A stretch of 64,000 nt of DNA from an uncultured Formosa sp. (GTDB taxonomy: Bacteria > Bacteroidota > Bacteroidia > Flavobacteriales > Flavobacteriaceae), in NCBI RefSeq assembly GCF_947500765.1, contig NZ_CANMTH010000002.1:641542-705541 (forward strand). The letters run 5' to 3'. The position numbers and the translations under genes were made by a program. How positions within the stretch are numbered: the stretch's first letter is position 1; every line of letters starts with the position of its first letter. The notes under the pieces were generated by a model, which worked only from the letters and a program-made list of their open reading frames with translations, was not told the origin of the DNA and did no database searches. Below are positions 16,108-24,716 of the stretch, piece by piece.

Positions 16108-16377
16108 TTGGTAAGAGGTGGATGGTGGAATAATGACTGATCTAAAAGTTTATCTTTAAAATTATTTGTTCCATCTTCCTTTTGATGATGTAATTGTTTT
16201 ATTGCACTACAATTACCATGCTGAAACAGCCCAAAACGTTACGTTAGTTTTTTTTGTACATGTTACGAAAAGTATTCTTAGGCCGGAGGGGTATTTAGGC
16301 CTGTAAAACGATTTTCATTTCAATTAATATTTTGAAAAAATAGGCTAATCACCATTTCATTTTTTACCTCTTACCAA
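16108..16377. repeat. 270-bp segment bounded by 12-bp inverted repeats
   Basis: TTGGTAAGAGGT (16108-16119) and ACCTCTTACCAA (16366-16377) are perfect inverted repeats. The 246 bp between them hold no gene. This is the size and shape of a miniature inverted-repeat element, but no target-site duplication is obvious at the outer edges. Confidence 0.35.
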
Positions 16378-16443
16378 TCATCTTTCACTCCAAAAATCAA
16401 ACTATTACTTCGTCCCAATACAGTCCCATTTTAAGAATACGCA

Positions 16444-16489
16444 CCCGAGCCTCTACCGAACAAGACCCGAACGAGACTCGAACCAAACC
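16444..16489. promoter_or_regulatory. Four-fold 11-bp phased repeat (CGARC)
   Basis: CGAGC at 16446 and CGAAC at 16457, 16468 and 16479 are each exactly 11 bp apart, with surrounding A/C-rich agreement (ACCCGAACGAG-type units). It is an unusually GC-rich patch in AT-rich DNA. It lies about 220 bp upstream of the DUF6266 gene. Confidence 0.5.
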
Positions 16490-16700
16490 CCTAAAAAACA
16501 CGGATTTTGTGTCATGGTAACTCATGCAAGATCAGGGGAGGTCTAAACCTGTCAATTTGTGTCACTGTGTGTCAAGTATTAGCAATATAAATCTTTATCG
16601 TTCGTTATAAATCTTCTTCAATCAGTTTGTGTTAACTGTTTGTTATGCAGTTAAATAGAGTGTATTTTGGTGGTCTATTAATCAATAAAACTTTATTATT
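16490..16700 (+). other. Leader region of the DUF6266 gene
   Basis: No gene is visible. TGTGTCA occurs at 16508, 16558 and 16568, and GTCA cores at 16551, 16561 and 16571 are 10 bp apart. A weak -7 element (TATTTTGG, 16663-16670) precedes the ATG at 16701 by about 30 bp. Confidence 0.35.
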
Positions 16701-17342
16701 ATGGCTACATTTGAAAAAGGCATACTTGGCGGATTTTCTGGCAAAGTAGGCAATGTTGTAGGGTCGCGGTGGCGCGGCAAAGATGTAATGCGTAGTTTAC
16801 CGCAACGGGGTAATTATACGCCAACGACTAAACAGGAAGAGCAGCGCGAGAAGTTTAGACAGGTAATCGCATTTTTAACACCCATATTGTCTGTAATAAA
16901 TATGTACTTTGGGAATAAGCAGGGATCTAAATCACGTTTTAATTTGGCAACCTCTTATCATTTAAAAGAGGCTGTTGTAAATAGTCCGTCAGGGTTTGTT
17001 ATAGACTACACTAAGGTGCTTATAAGCAAGGGCGATTTACGTGGTTTAGACAATGGTACGGTAGTAGCTGGTGCAGATCAGGCTTTAAATTTTACTTGGG
17101 CAGATAATAGTGGGCAGGGTAATGCCTCGGCGTTAGACGAGTTAATGGTTGTAGCTTTTTCTCCAGTCATGTTTACCTTTTATTCTAATTTGTCTGTAGC
17201 TACTCGAGATGCGACTACGGGAAGTGTAACCTTGCCAGAATTTATGCAAGGGGCTGATGTTGAGGTGTGGGCATCTTTTAATAAGCCAGGTGCTAGCTTA
17301 GCAGCTATAAGCACGTATTTAGGTGTGGTTACGTTGTTGTAA
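16701..17342 (+). CDS. DUF6266 family protein
   Basis: The 213-residue protein begins MATFEKGILGGFSGKVGNVV and continues GSRWRGKDVMRSLP, the signature of DUF6266, a family confined largely to Bacteroidota. The N-terminal 50 residues are Gly/Arg-rich and basic; the rest is strand-rich with LNFTWADNSGQGNA and a C-terminus with ADVEVWASFNKPG. There is no signal peptide. The function is not known; these proteins often occur as single genes with long upstream regions, as here. Phased repeats upstream suggest tight control. Confidence 0.8.
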   Translation: MATFEKGILGGFSGKVGNVVGSRWRGKDVMRSLPQRGNYTPTTKQEEQREKFRQVIAFLTPILSVINMYFGNKQGSKSRFNLATSYHLKEAVVNSPSGFVIDYTKVLISKGDLRGLDNGTVVAGADQALNFTWADNSGQGNASALDELMVVAFSPVMFTFYSNLSVATRDATTGSVTLPEFMQGADVEVWASFNKPGASLAAISTYLGVVTLL

Positions 17343-17495
17343 AAGAAGAAGCTTAAAAATTTGCTTGTACTAAAGCGCGTGTTAAGGTGTAATATCATGT
17401 TATAGGTTAATGCGCGCTTTGCTTGGGTAATGGTATTGGTGTGTGTCCATAATTAGACGTGTTTATTTAAGTGTTTAAAAGTGTAAGCTTTCGTT

Positions 17496-17753
17496 TTACT
17501 CTAATTTTAAATTGCGTTCGGCTCTAAGTAAAAGTACTTTATTTAAATAGTGTTTTGGAAATATGGGACTGCCTCCTAATTTTAAGCTAGGAACACGATG
17601 TTGTTTGCGAAGGCGGTATAATGTACTCCTGCTAATGTTTAAATGTGCTATGGCTTGATCTGTGGTTAGCCATTCTTCATTTTTAAATAAATAGGGGTCT
17701 AGGTGTATGTTTTCTATTTGAGATTGCGGGATGTTAGGTGTAATTTTAGTCAT
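17496..17753 (-). CDS. Small helix-turn-helix (excisionase-type) protein
   Basis: The 85-residue protein has an HTH_17-like domain at about residues 25-75: EEWLTTDQAIAHLNISRSTL, YRLRKQHRVPSLKLGGSPIF. This is the MerR/excisionase-type winged helix that binds DNA with a GG turn after the recognition helix. Such proteins accompany integrative elements, but I find no integrase here. It may instead control the DUF6266 gene, with which it is convergent. It stops 153 bp after the DUF6266 stop. Confidence 0.7.
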   Translation of the reverse strand: MTKITPNIPQSQIENIHLDPYLFKNEEWLTTDQAIAHLNISRSTLYRLRKQHRVPSLKLGGSPIFPKHYLNKVLLLRAERNLKLE

Positions 17754-18138
17754 CTTTTGTTGCTGTTTATGTTGTTTGTAATGGTTTGTATTTTAGTGCT
17801 TTACAACTAATTTAGTGAATTTGTGAATGCAAACCGAGACTTAATGTAAAAATACGTATATTTACGTATGCGTCTGTTTGTTAGTGTGTTGTGTGGTAGT
17901 GGTGAGTGGTAATGGTGCTTTGTTGTATGTTTTTTAGGTAAGGTGGCCTTTATGTGTATTTATAAAATATTAAGGTGCATTTTAATAAATTATATCTGCT
18001 AATAGAGTACTAAGGTTTAAAGCAGTAAATGGTTTGGTTATGTTAAAAAAAATTGAAGAGATTTTTAGATGTCATATCAGTCTAAAGTTTTATCTTTTAC
18101 ATCCTTAAAGTTAAAAAGTGCCACATTAAATACATATT
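17754..18138. other. Divergent intergenic region
   Basis: This lies between the HTH gene (leftward) and the PAS/LuxR-type regulator (rightward). The only structure I see is TACGTATATTTACGTA at about 17853, a near palindrome close to the HTH gene side that could be an operator. No gene is visible. Confidence 0.35.
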
Positions 18139-18999
18139 ATGTTACAGTCTACCGATAATATTTTAGCCTTAGATTCTATTTTCAATCAGAACTTAGTCGA
18201 TTGCCTACCAGGTATATTCTATTTATATGAAGTGATCGGGACAGAAGCCTATTTAAGACGTTGGAATAATAAACACCAAACGGTAACCGAGCGTAGTCAT
18301 GATGAATTATTAAATACTAATTTGCTATCGTTTTTTAAGGCGCAAACGGTTCCTTATATTAAAGAGCGTTTTAGTGTTATATTAGAAACTGGAAGTGTTA
18401 AAAACGTGTATGCTAATATTTTAACTAAATCAGGTTATGAAATTCCATATGTGTTTGAAGGCTATCATCTTTCCGTAGAAAACAGAGTGTTTTTTATGGG
18501 AATGGGCATGGATGTAACAGATTTAATGAGTGCTAAAGAACAAATTAAACTGTTAGAGCTACAAAAACAACAAAAAGAAAAAGAGTTGTTTTCTATTGCG
18601 TTACAAGAGCAGAAAAAAGAAGAGCTTCTTCAAAATGTATTATTAAAATTAGATGCTATAGAGCGACAAGATGTTAATCATTTACGGTCTAAGGATATAA
18701 AATCACTAACCAGCGAAATTAAAAATCATTTCTCTACTCACGATAATTGGCGGGTATTTAAGAAGCTGTTTAAAGAAATTCATTATGATTTTTTTGAAAC
18801 GCTATCGGCTACTCACCCTAACTTAACTAAAGGAGAATTAAAATATTGCGCCTACTTAAAAATACAAATGCATACCTCTGAGGTGTGTAGTATAATGAAT
18901 ATTTCTAAAGAAGGTTTGGCTAAGAAAAGATACCGATTAAAAAAGAAACTAGGTTTAAAACCTAATGAGCAATTAGATGTATACATTACAACATTTTAA
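18139..18999 (+). CDS. PAS-domain LuxR-type transcriptional regulator
   Basis: The 286-residue protein has a PAS-like domain at about residues 18-130 (LPGIFYLYEVIGTEAYLRRW ... VENRVFFMGMGMDVTDLMSA), a coiled coil at about 130-180 (EQIKLLELQKQQKEKELFSI), and a C-terminal LuxR-like helix-turn-helix (LTKGELKYCAYLKIQMHTSE, ISKEGLAKKRYRLKKKLGL). This type is common in Bacteroidota as a ligand-sensing cytosolic activator. There is no receiver domain or histidine kinase. It directly precedes the sulfatase block on the same strand, and four phased GTCC boxes begin 17 bp after its stop, so it is the natural candidate to control arylsulfatase expression. Confidence 0.75.
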   Translation: MLQSTDNILALDSIFNQNLVDCLPGIFYLYEVIGTEAYLRRWNNKHQTVTERSHDELLNTNLLSFFKAQTVPYIKERFSVILETGSVKNVYANILTKSGYEIPYVFEGYHLSVENRVFFMGMGMDVTDLMSAKEQIKLLELQKQQKEKELFSIALQEQKKEELLQNVLLKLDAIERQDVNHLRSKDIKSLTSEIKNHFSTHDNWRVFKKLFKEIHYDFFETLSATHPNLTKGELKYCAYLKIQMHTSEVCSIMNISKEGLAKKRYRLKKKLGLKPNEQLDVYITTF

Positions 19000-19008
19000 G
19001 TAAATAAT

Positions 19009-19054
19009 AGTTTTTGTCCATGTTTTGTCCTGTGGGTGTCCAGGATTTGTCCAT
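19009..19054 (+). promoter_or_regulatory. Four-fold 11-bp phased GTCC boxes
   Basis: GTCC occurs at 19016, 19027, 19038 and 19049, exactly 11 bp apart, with three of the four units reading TTTGTCC. If transcription starts about 7 bp after the -7 element at 19077, the boxes lie roughly at -75, -64, -53 and -42, on one face of the helix, as expected of an activator site. Confidence 0.6.
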
Positions 19055-19076
19055 CATAATATAACGTTAAAACTAC

Positions 19077-19084
19077 TATTTTTG
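19077..19084 (+). promoter_or_regulatory. -7 element of the first sulfatase promoter
   Basis: TATTTTTG matches the Bacteroidota TAnnTTTG consensus exactly and lies 88 bp upstream of the sulfatase ATG. No good TTTG is found at the normal -33 distance, which agrees with dependence on an activator bound at the GTCC boxes. Confidence 0.5.
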
Positions 19085-19172
19085 CCCAGATAAAGACAAC
19101 TAATCATCTTTGTTAAAAGTGTGATTTTTTAAAATATTTAATCTTAAATATTAATTTAGTAACCAATTTTTT

Positions 19173-20687
19173 ATGAAAAAAAACAAATTTTTTACATTGT
19201 TGCTTGTCGGCTTAGCCACAGCAGCATTCGCTCAGAAAAAGCCCAATATTGTGGTGTTTTGGGGAGACGATGTAGGAATGTGGAACATTAGTGCATACCA
19301 TAATGGTATGATGGGGGGAACCACGCCTAACATAGACCGTATTGCAAATGAAGGTGCGCTATTCACCGATCATTATGCACAACAATCTTGTACAGCAGGA
19401 CGTGCGTCTTTTATTTTAGGACAACACCCATTTAGAACAGGATTATTAACTATTGGTATGCCAGGTTCTGAACATGGTATTAATGCTGCCGATCCTACGA
19501 TTGCTGAGCTATTAAAGCCACTAGGATACACAAGTGGACAATTTGGTAAAAACCACTTAGGAGATCAAGACAAGCACTTACCTACTAACCATGGTTTTGA
19601 TGAGTTTTTTGGAAACCTTTATCACTTAAATGCAGAAGAAGAGCCAGAAACAGAATTCTATCCAAAAGATCCTGAATTCAAGAAGAAATACGGACCAAGA
19701 GGTGTGCTTAAATCTACTGCCGATGGTAAAGTAGAAGATACAGGACCATTAACGTCTAAGAGAATGGAAACTGCAGATAGCGAATTTATAGATGCAGCTT
19801 TAAAATTTATCGAGAAAAATGCTAAAGCTAAAAAACCATTTTTTGCTTGGGTAAATTCTACTCGTACTCACGTATGGACTCACTTGTCTGATAAATACTT
19901 ACACAAATCTGGTTACGGTTTATATGCTGATGCTATGATGGAATTAGACGATGGTGTAGGTCGTGTATTAGATAAATTAGACGAATTAGGTATTGAAGAC
20001 AACACCATTGTTGTATTCTCTACAGATAACGGTGCTGAGAAGTTTACATTCCCTGACGGTGGAACAATTCCATTTAGAGGAGAAAAAGGAACAACTTGGG
20101 AAGGTGGATTTAGAGTACCAGCTATGGTAAAATGGCCAGGTCATATTGCCCCAGGAACGGTTATTAACGATATCTTTTCTCAAGAAGACTGGATGCCTAC
20201 TCTATTAGCGGCAGCTGGAAATCCTAATGTGAAAGAAGAATTATTAAAAGGTAAATCTTTTGCAGGAAAAACATTTAAAGCACACTTAGATGGTTACAAC
20301 CAATTACCATTATTAACAGGTGAACTTAAAAAAGGAGAAGGTTTAAGACATGAGATCTTTTATTTTGATGCAGCAGGAAACTTAAATGCATTACGTTACG
20401 ACGATTGGAAATTACACTTCTCTATCATGGAAGGTTCAATTAACGAAGCGTATAGAAAATCGCCAAGTTGGCCACTTATCTTAAACTTAAGAAACGACCC
20501 GTTTGAAGTATCTATGGATGCTGCGTTATACATAAGAAATTATGCAGACCAAATGTGGATGATGGTACCAGCACAAAATTATGTTGGTAACTTCTTAGGA
20601 ACGTTTAAAGAATTCCCTCCAAGAAAAGGTAGTTCTTTAAGTATCGATAAAGTGATACAAACGTTGCAGACACCAACACGAAATTAA
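19173..20687 (+). CDS. Arylsulfatase, formylglycine-dependent, secreted (first paralogue)
   Basis: A 504-residue type I sulfatase with a signal peptide (MKKNKFFTLLLVGLATAAFA). The metal-site start PNIVVFWGDDVG is followed by the modification motif QQSCTAGRASF, in which Cys73 would be turned into formylglycine (C-x-A-x-R form). GQFGKNHLGD, NHGFDEFFGN and FSTDNGAEKF complete the active-site set. It removes sulfate esters from an organic substrate in the periplasm or outside. It is closely related to the gene at 22054 (same Cys73, same C-terminal YVGNF..TFKE.PPR). A terminator follows. No formylglycine-generating enzyme is in the window. Confidence 0.9.
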   Translation: MKKNKFFTLLLVGLATAAFAQKKPNIVVFWGDDVGMWNISAYHNGMMGGTTPNIDRIANEGALFTDHYAQQSCTAGRASFILGQHPFRTGLLTIGMPGSEHGINAADPTIAELLKPLGYTSGQFGKNHLGDQDKHLPTNHGFDEFFGNLYHLNAEEEPETEFYPKDPEFKKKYGPRGVLKSTADGKVEDTGPLTSKRMETADSEFIDAALKFIEKNAKAKKPFFAWVNSTRTHVWTHLSDKYLHKSGYGLYADAMMELDDGVGRVLDKLDELGIEDNTIVVFSTDNGAEKFTFPDGGTIPFRGEKGTTWEGGFRVPAMVKWPGHIAPGTVINDIFSQEDWMPTLLAAAGNPNVKEELLKGKSFAGKTFKAHLDGYNQLPLLTGELKKGEGLRHEIFYFDAAGNLNALRYDDWKLHFSIMEGSINEAYRKSPSWPLILNLRNDPFEVSMDAALYIRNYADQMWMMVPAQNYVGNFLGTFKEFPPRKGSSLSIDKVIQTLQTPTRN

Positions 20688-20710
20688 TTTAATTTATAAG
20701 GATATTAAAG

Positions 20711-20746
20711 CTGATGCAATGTTAAAATTGTATCAGTTTTTTTTTA
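20711..20746 (+). terminator. Terminator after the first sulfatase
   Basis: CTGATGCAAT (20711-20720) pairs with ATTGTATCAG (20727-20736) and is followed by nine T residues. It lies about 25 bp after the sulfatase stop. Confidence 0.75.
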
Positions 20747-20826
20747 CCTGAAATGAATCTGGAAATGTCTTAAGTTGTTCATTTTTAGATGTATTTAAAA
20801 GATCAATATTTTTTTAAACCACTATT

Positions 20827-21864
20827 ATGAAAATTACATATCCTACATTACTAATTATTTCTACTTTATGTGTACTTACAAGTTGTAAAGAACAAACCAA
20901 AGTAGAAGGCGCAACAATACCTGAAACGCCAGTTACAGAAGTTGTGCAAACCGATGCCTTAAGTGCATGGGCAGACACTCCTAAAAAACGTATTAAAGAT
21001 TGGGTAACCGCTGTAACTGCAAAAGGATCTTCAGATTTTATTCCTGTAGAAGATCGTATAGCTGTATTTGATAACGACGGTACCTTGTGGCCAGAACAAC
21101 CCGTGCCAAATCAGGCTGCATACATGTTTGATTATTTAAAAAAAGAATATCCAAATTATCCAGAATGGCAAAAAGATACCATGATTAGTGCTGTTGTAAA
21201 AGGAAATTATGGCCCTTTAAAAAAGGCAGGTATGACAGGCTTGATGACTATTATAGATAAAACACACACATTACAAACAGAAGACGATTTTGAAGCTTCT
21301 GTAAAAAAATGGATAGACACAACAATGAGTAAAAAATATAACAAACCTTATAACGAGGTTGTGTATTTACCTATGTTACAATTGTTGGATTATTTAAAAG
21401 CTCACGATTTTAAAAACTTCATTGTAAGTGGTGGAGGCGCAGATTTTATGCGTGCATATGCAGAAGAGGCTTACAATATTCCGCCCTACCAAGTGATTGG
21501 AAGTTATGGAGAAACTAGATATGAGGTTATTGATGGAAAACCAACAATAACTAAAATACCTGGATCTATTTATGTAGATGATAAAGCAGGAAAACCACAA
21601 GCAATTCACCGTTTTATTGGTAAGAAACCTGTTTTCTGTGGTGGAAATAGTGATGGCGATCAAGCCATGATGCAATATACTTCTAGCTCTAAATACAAAT
21701 CTATGTGTGTTATTTTACACCATACAGATGGAGAGCGTGAGTTCGAATACGACTTGAAAACACTTAGTGGTCATTTAGAAACGGCTTTAGTTGAAGCTAA
21801 AGAGAAAAATTGGATGGTAGTTGATATGAAAAATGATTTTATAAAGATATTCGATTTTGAATAA
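20827..21864 (+). CDS. HAD-family phosphatase lipoprotein
   Basis: The 345-residue protein has a lipoprotein signal (ISTLCVLTSC, Cys20) and a haloacid-dehalogenase fold. Motif I is AVFDNDGTLWPEQ (Asp82 nucleophile, Asp84), motif II is FIVSGGGADF, and motif IV is CGGNSDGDQAMMQY. A helical cap lies between motifs I and II. It should hydrolyse a phosphomonoester at the envelope. Its place between two sulfatases suggests a role on the same substrate, for example a phosphorylated or sulfated glycan, but this is inference. Its leader TCAATATTTTTTTAAACCA is nearly the same as the moxR leader. Confidence 0.82.
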   Translation: MKITYPTLLIISTLCVLTSCKEQTKVEGATIPETPVTEVVQTDALSAWADTPKKRIKDWVTAVTAKGSSDFIPVEDRIAVFDNDGTLWPEQPVPNQAAYMFDYLKKEYPNYPEWQKDTMISAVVKGNYGPLKKAGMTGLMTIIDKTHTLQTEDDFEASVKKWIDTTMSKKYNKPYNEVVYLPMLQLLDYLKAHDFKNFIVSGGGADFMRAYAEEAYNIPPYQVIGSYGETRYEVIDGKPTITKIPGSIYVDDKAGKPQAIHRFIGKKPVFCGGNSDGDQAMMQYTSSSKYKSMCVILHHTDGEREFEYDLKTLSGHLETALVEAKEKNWMVVDMKNDFIKIFDFE

Positions 21865-22053
21865 ATGCTACTTTGTTAAATGATTAAATTAGAGTTAAAT
21901 AAATATGAATAACGCATTGTGTGTTTGTTTTTATTATCATATATTTAAGGTAATTCGCTAATTTTAAGCGTTTTTAGGGAAGATGTGTTTATTTCTTTCT
22001 ATTTTAAAAGTGCATTTAAATCAATAAAACTTAATAACCAACACCAATATTTT

Positions 22054-23589
22054 ATGAAAAAAACCAAATTAATTACAGTACTACTGTTTGCTGTTTGTAC
22101 TGTAACATTCGCGCAGAAAAAGCCCAATATTTTAGTCCTTTGGGGAGACGATATCGGACAATCTAATATTAGTGCCTATACCATGGGACTAGTAGGGTAC
22201 CAAACCCCAAATATTGATCGTATTGCCGATGAAGGTATGATTTTTACAGATTATTATTCTGAGCAAAGTTGTACAGCAGGACGTTCGTCTTTTATTTTAG
22301 GACAGAGTGTATTACGTACAGGTCTTAGTAAGGTCGGAATGCCAGGAGCAGCAGAAGGGATCTCTGAGAAAGATCCTACTATTGCAGAATTGCTAAAACC
22401 TTTAGGGTATACTACAGGACAATTCGGGAAAAACCATTTAGGAGATCGCGACGAAATGTTACCAACCAATCATGGTTTTGATGAATTTTTCGGAAACTTA
22501 TATCACTTAAATGCTGAAGAAGAACCAGAATTACCAGATTATCCAGACCCGAAACTATATCCAAATTTTGCTAAAAAATACGGGCCTCGTGGAGTTATTC
22601 ATTCTACGGCCGATGGCAAAGTAGAAGATACAGGACCATTAACCAAAAAGAGAATGGAAACGATTGATGATGAGTCATCGGATGCAGCTATTGCATTTAT
22701 TAAAAAATCTGTAGCTTCTGGGAAACCATTTTTTGTATGGTGGAACGGAACAAGAATGCACTTTAGAACGCATGTAAAAGACGAACATCGTGGTATCTCT
22801 GGACAAAATGAATACGGAGATGGTATGGTAGAGCATGATATGCATATAGGTAAATTCTTAAAAGTTATTGATGAACTAGGCATTGCTGATAACACCATTA
22901 TTCAATACGGGACAGATAATGGTCCGCACAAAAATACATGGCCAGATGCAGGTGTAAATCCTTTTAGAGGGGAAAAAAATACCAACTGGGAAGGAGGTTG
23001 GAGAACACCAGCAATGGTACGTTGGCCAGGCCATATTAAAGCAGGATCAATTTCTAACGAGATTATGTCAGGAATGGACTGGATGCCTACTTATGTTGCC
23101 ATTGCAGGAGACTCTAAGATAAAAGATAAATTATTAAAGGGGTATACTGCTAACGGTAAAACGTATAAAGTACATTTAGATGGGTATAACTTTTTACCAT
23201 ATTTAACAGGAGAAGTAGAGAAAGGTCCGCGTCAAGAATTGTTTTATTTCTCGGATGATGGGGAATTAATGGCACTTCGTTTTAACGATTGGAAAGTAAC
23301 CTTTATGCATCAAGAAGCACAAGGAACTTTAGATACTTGGTCTAAACCTATGGTTACGACACGAATTCCTTGGTTATACAATTTACGTAGAGATCCTTAT
23401 GAATTTGCAACCACAACATCTAACACCTATTGGGATTGGTATTTAGATCATGTGTATTTATTACTACCAGCCTCAGAATATGTAGGTAATTTTATTTCAA
23501 CGTTTAAGGAATATCCACCACGTATGAAAGCGGCAAGTTTTAACTTAGGTGATACAATGGAGGCGTTAACCTCTGCAGGAAAACAATAA
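22054..23589 (+). CDS. Arylsulfatase, formylglycine-dependent, secreted (second paralogue)
   Basis: From the ATG at 22054 the protein has 511 residues and a clean signal peptide (MKKTKLITVLLFAVCTVTFA); an upstream in-frame start at 21985 would bury it. PNILVLWGDDIG, EQSCTAGRSSF (Cys73), GQFGKNHLGD, NHGFDEFFGN and YGTDNGPHKN repeat the motif set of the first sulfatase, and the C-termini match (YVGNFISTFKEYPPR). The pair arose by duplication and then diverged in the loops (YPDPKLYPNFAKKYG insertion), so they may attack differently placed sulfate groups. A strong hairpin follows, separating it from the moxR operon. Confidence 0.9.
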   Translation: MKKTKLITVLLFAVCTVTFAQKKPNILVLWGDDIGQSNISAYTMGLVGYQTPNIDRIADEGMIFTDYYSEQSCTAGRSSFILGQSVLRTGLSKVGMPGAAEGISEKDPTIAELLKPLGYTTGQFGKNHLGDRDEMLPTNHGFDEFFGNLYHLNAEEEPELPDYPDPKLYPNFAKKYGPRGVIHSTADGKVEDTGPLTKKRMETIDDESSDAAIAFIKKSVASGKPFFVWWNGTRMHFRTHVKDEHRGISGQNEYGDGMVEHDMHIGKFLKVIDELGIADNTIIQYGTDNGPHKNTWPDAGVNPFRGEKNTNWEGGWRTPAMVRWPGHIKAGSISNEIMSGMDWMPTYVAIAGDSKIKDKLLKGYTANGKTYKVHLDGYNFLPYLTGEVEKGPRQELFYFSDDGELMALRFNDWKVTFMHQEAQGTLDTWSKPMVTTRIPWLYNLRRDPYEFATTTSNTYWDWYLDHVYLLLPASEYVGNFISTFKEYPPRMKAASFNLGDTMEALTSAGKQ

Positions 23590-23602
23590 GCAATAATTTG
23601 TA

Positions 23603-23642
23603 AAAGCAAGAAAACCATTCAATACGAGGGTTTTCTTGCTTT
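23603..23642 (+). terminator. Terminator between second sulfatase and moxR
   Basis: AAAGCAAGAAAACC (23603-23616) pairs perfectly except for the loop with GGTTTTCTTGCTTT (23629-23642). A 14-bp stem 13 bp after the sulfatase stop is strong; the trailing T run is short, so read-through is possible. Confidence 0.75.
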
Positions 23643-23720
23643 ACTAAATTGTAAGCATATCTATTATGCTATACATTTTAAGAGTATCTATTTCAATATA
23701 TTTTTTTAAACCAACTTATT

Positions 23721-24695
23721 ATGACGCCATTTGAAGCTGTAATTAAGCTGAAATCAGCCATGTCCGAATCTATCATCGGACAACAAGAACTTATAGATCG
23801 TTTAATTTTAGTGCTATTGGCCGATGGTAATATGCTTCTTGAAGGCTTACCGGGATTGGCGAAAACTAGAGCCATAAAAACATTGGCAACACATTTAGAT
23901 TGCGATTTAAGCCGCATACAATTTACACCAGATTTATTACCTACAGATATTACAGGGACAGAGATTTATCAGCCCGACGAAGCAGAAAAATTTAGTTTCC
24001 AAAAAGGTCCTATTTTTAGTAATCTTATTTTAGCCGATGAGATTAACCGTGCGCCAGCAAAAGTGCAATCTGCGCTGTTGGAAGCCATGGAAGAGCGTCA
24101 GGTTACCGTAGCAGGAAGCACCTATAAAATGGAAGATTTGTTTATGGTTATGGCTACTCAGAACCCAATAGAGCAAGAAGGAACGTATCCGTTACCCGAA
24201 GCTCAAATGGACCGATTTATTATGCATGTGGTTATCGATTATCCAGATGATGCATCAGAATTAGGTATTCTTCGCTTAAATAAAAAAGAACAAAGTGTTT
24301 CCGCAAAAGCAGCCAAAGTGAAGCCTGAAACCATTTCTCAACAACATATTTTTGATGCTAGAAATGAAATTAATGTCATTAAAGTTACCGAAGCACTAGA
24401 GAAATATATGGTGAGTTTAATTTCGGCAACACGATACCCAGAACGTTTTGATGAAGCCCTTGCTGGGTGGATAGACTTTGGAGCAAGTCCGAGAGGTACT
24501 ATTGCTTTAGATCGTTGTAGTCGTGTAAATGCTTGGATGAATGGCAAAGATTTTGTGTCGCCAGATAATATTCAAGCTGTAATAAAAGATGTACTAAGAC
24601 ACCGTATCTCGTTAAGTTATAAAGCCAGAGCAGAAGGTATTACCACCAATCAAGTTATTGATAAAATTTTAGAAGTTGTTGCTGTAGTGGCTTAA
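23721..24695 (+). CDS. MoxR-type AAA+ ATPase
   Basis: The 324-residue protein is a MoxR (AAA_3) ATPase: Walker A MLLEGLPGLAKTRAIK, Walker B LILADEINRAPAKVQSALLE, sensor 1 MVMATQNPIEQEGTYPLPEA and the C-terminal lid (GASPRGTIALDRCSRVNAWM). MoxR proteins act in the cytosol as chaperone motors working with von Willebrand A proteins to insert metals or assemble complexes. It heads a tight run of six genes (moxR, DUF58, DUF4381, BatA, BatB/C, BatD) with gaps of 21 bp or less. The strong hairpin and its own leader suggest that it also has its own promoter. Confidence 0.93.
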   Translation: MTPFEAVIKLKSAMSESIIGQQELIDRLILVLLADGNMLLEGLPGLAKTRAIKTLATHLDCDLSRIQFTPDLLPTDITGTEIYQPDEAEKFSFQKGPIFSNLILADEINRAPAKVQSALLEAMEERQVTVAGSTYKMEDLFMVMATQNPIEQEGTYPLPEAQMDRFIMHVVIDYPDDASELGILRLNKKEQSVSAKAAKVKPETISQQHIFDARNEINVIKVTEALEKYMVSLISATRYPERFDEALAGWIDFGASPRGTIALDRCSRVNAWMNGKDFVSPDNIQAVIKDVLRHRISLSYKARAEGITTNQVIDKILEVVAVVA

Positions 24696-24716
24696 CATAT
24701 TTTAAAACGATTCTCT

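Noticed and set aside
17496..17753. Excisionase marking an integrated element
   Set aside because: The HTH type fits, but I find no integrase, no attachment-site repeats and no tRNA nearby.
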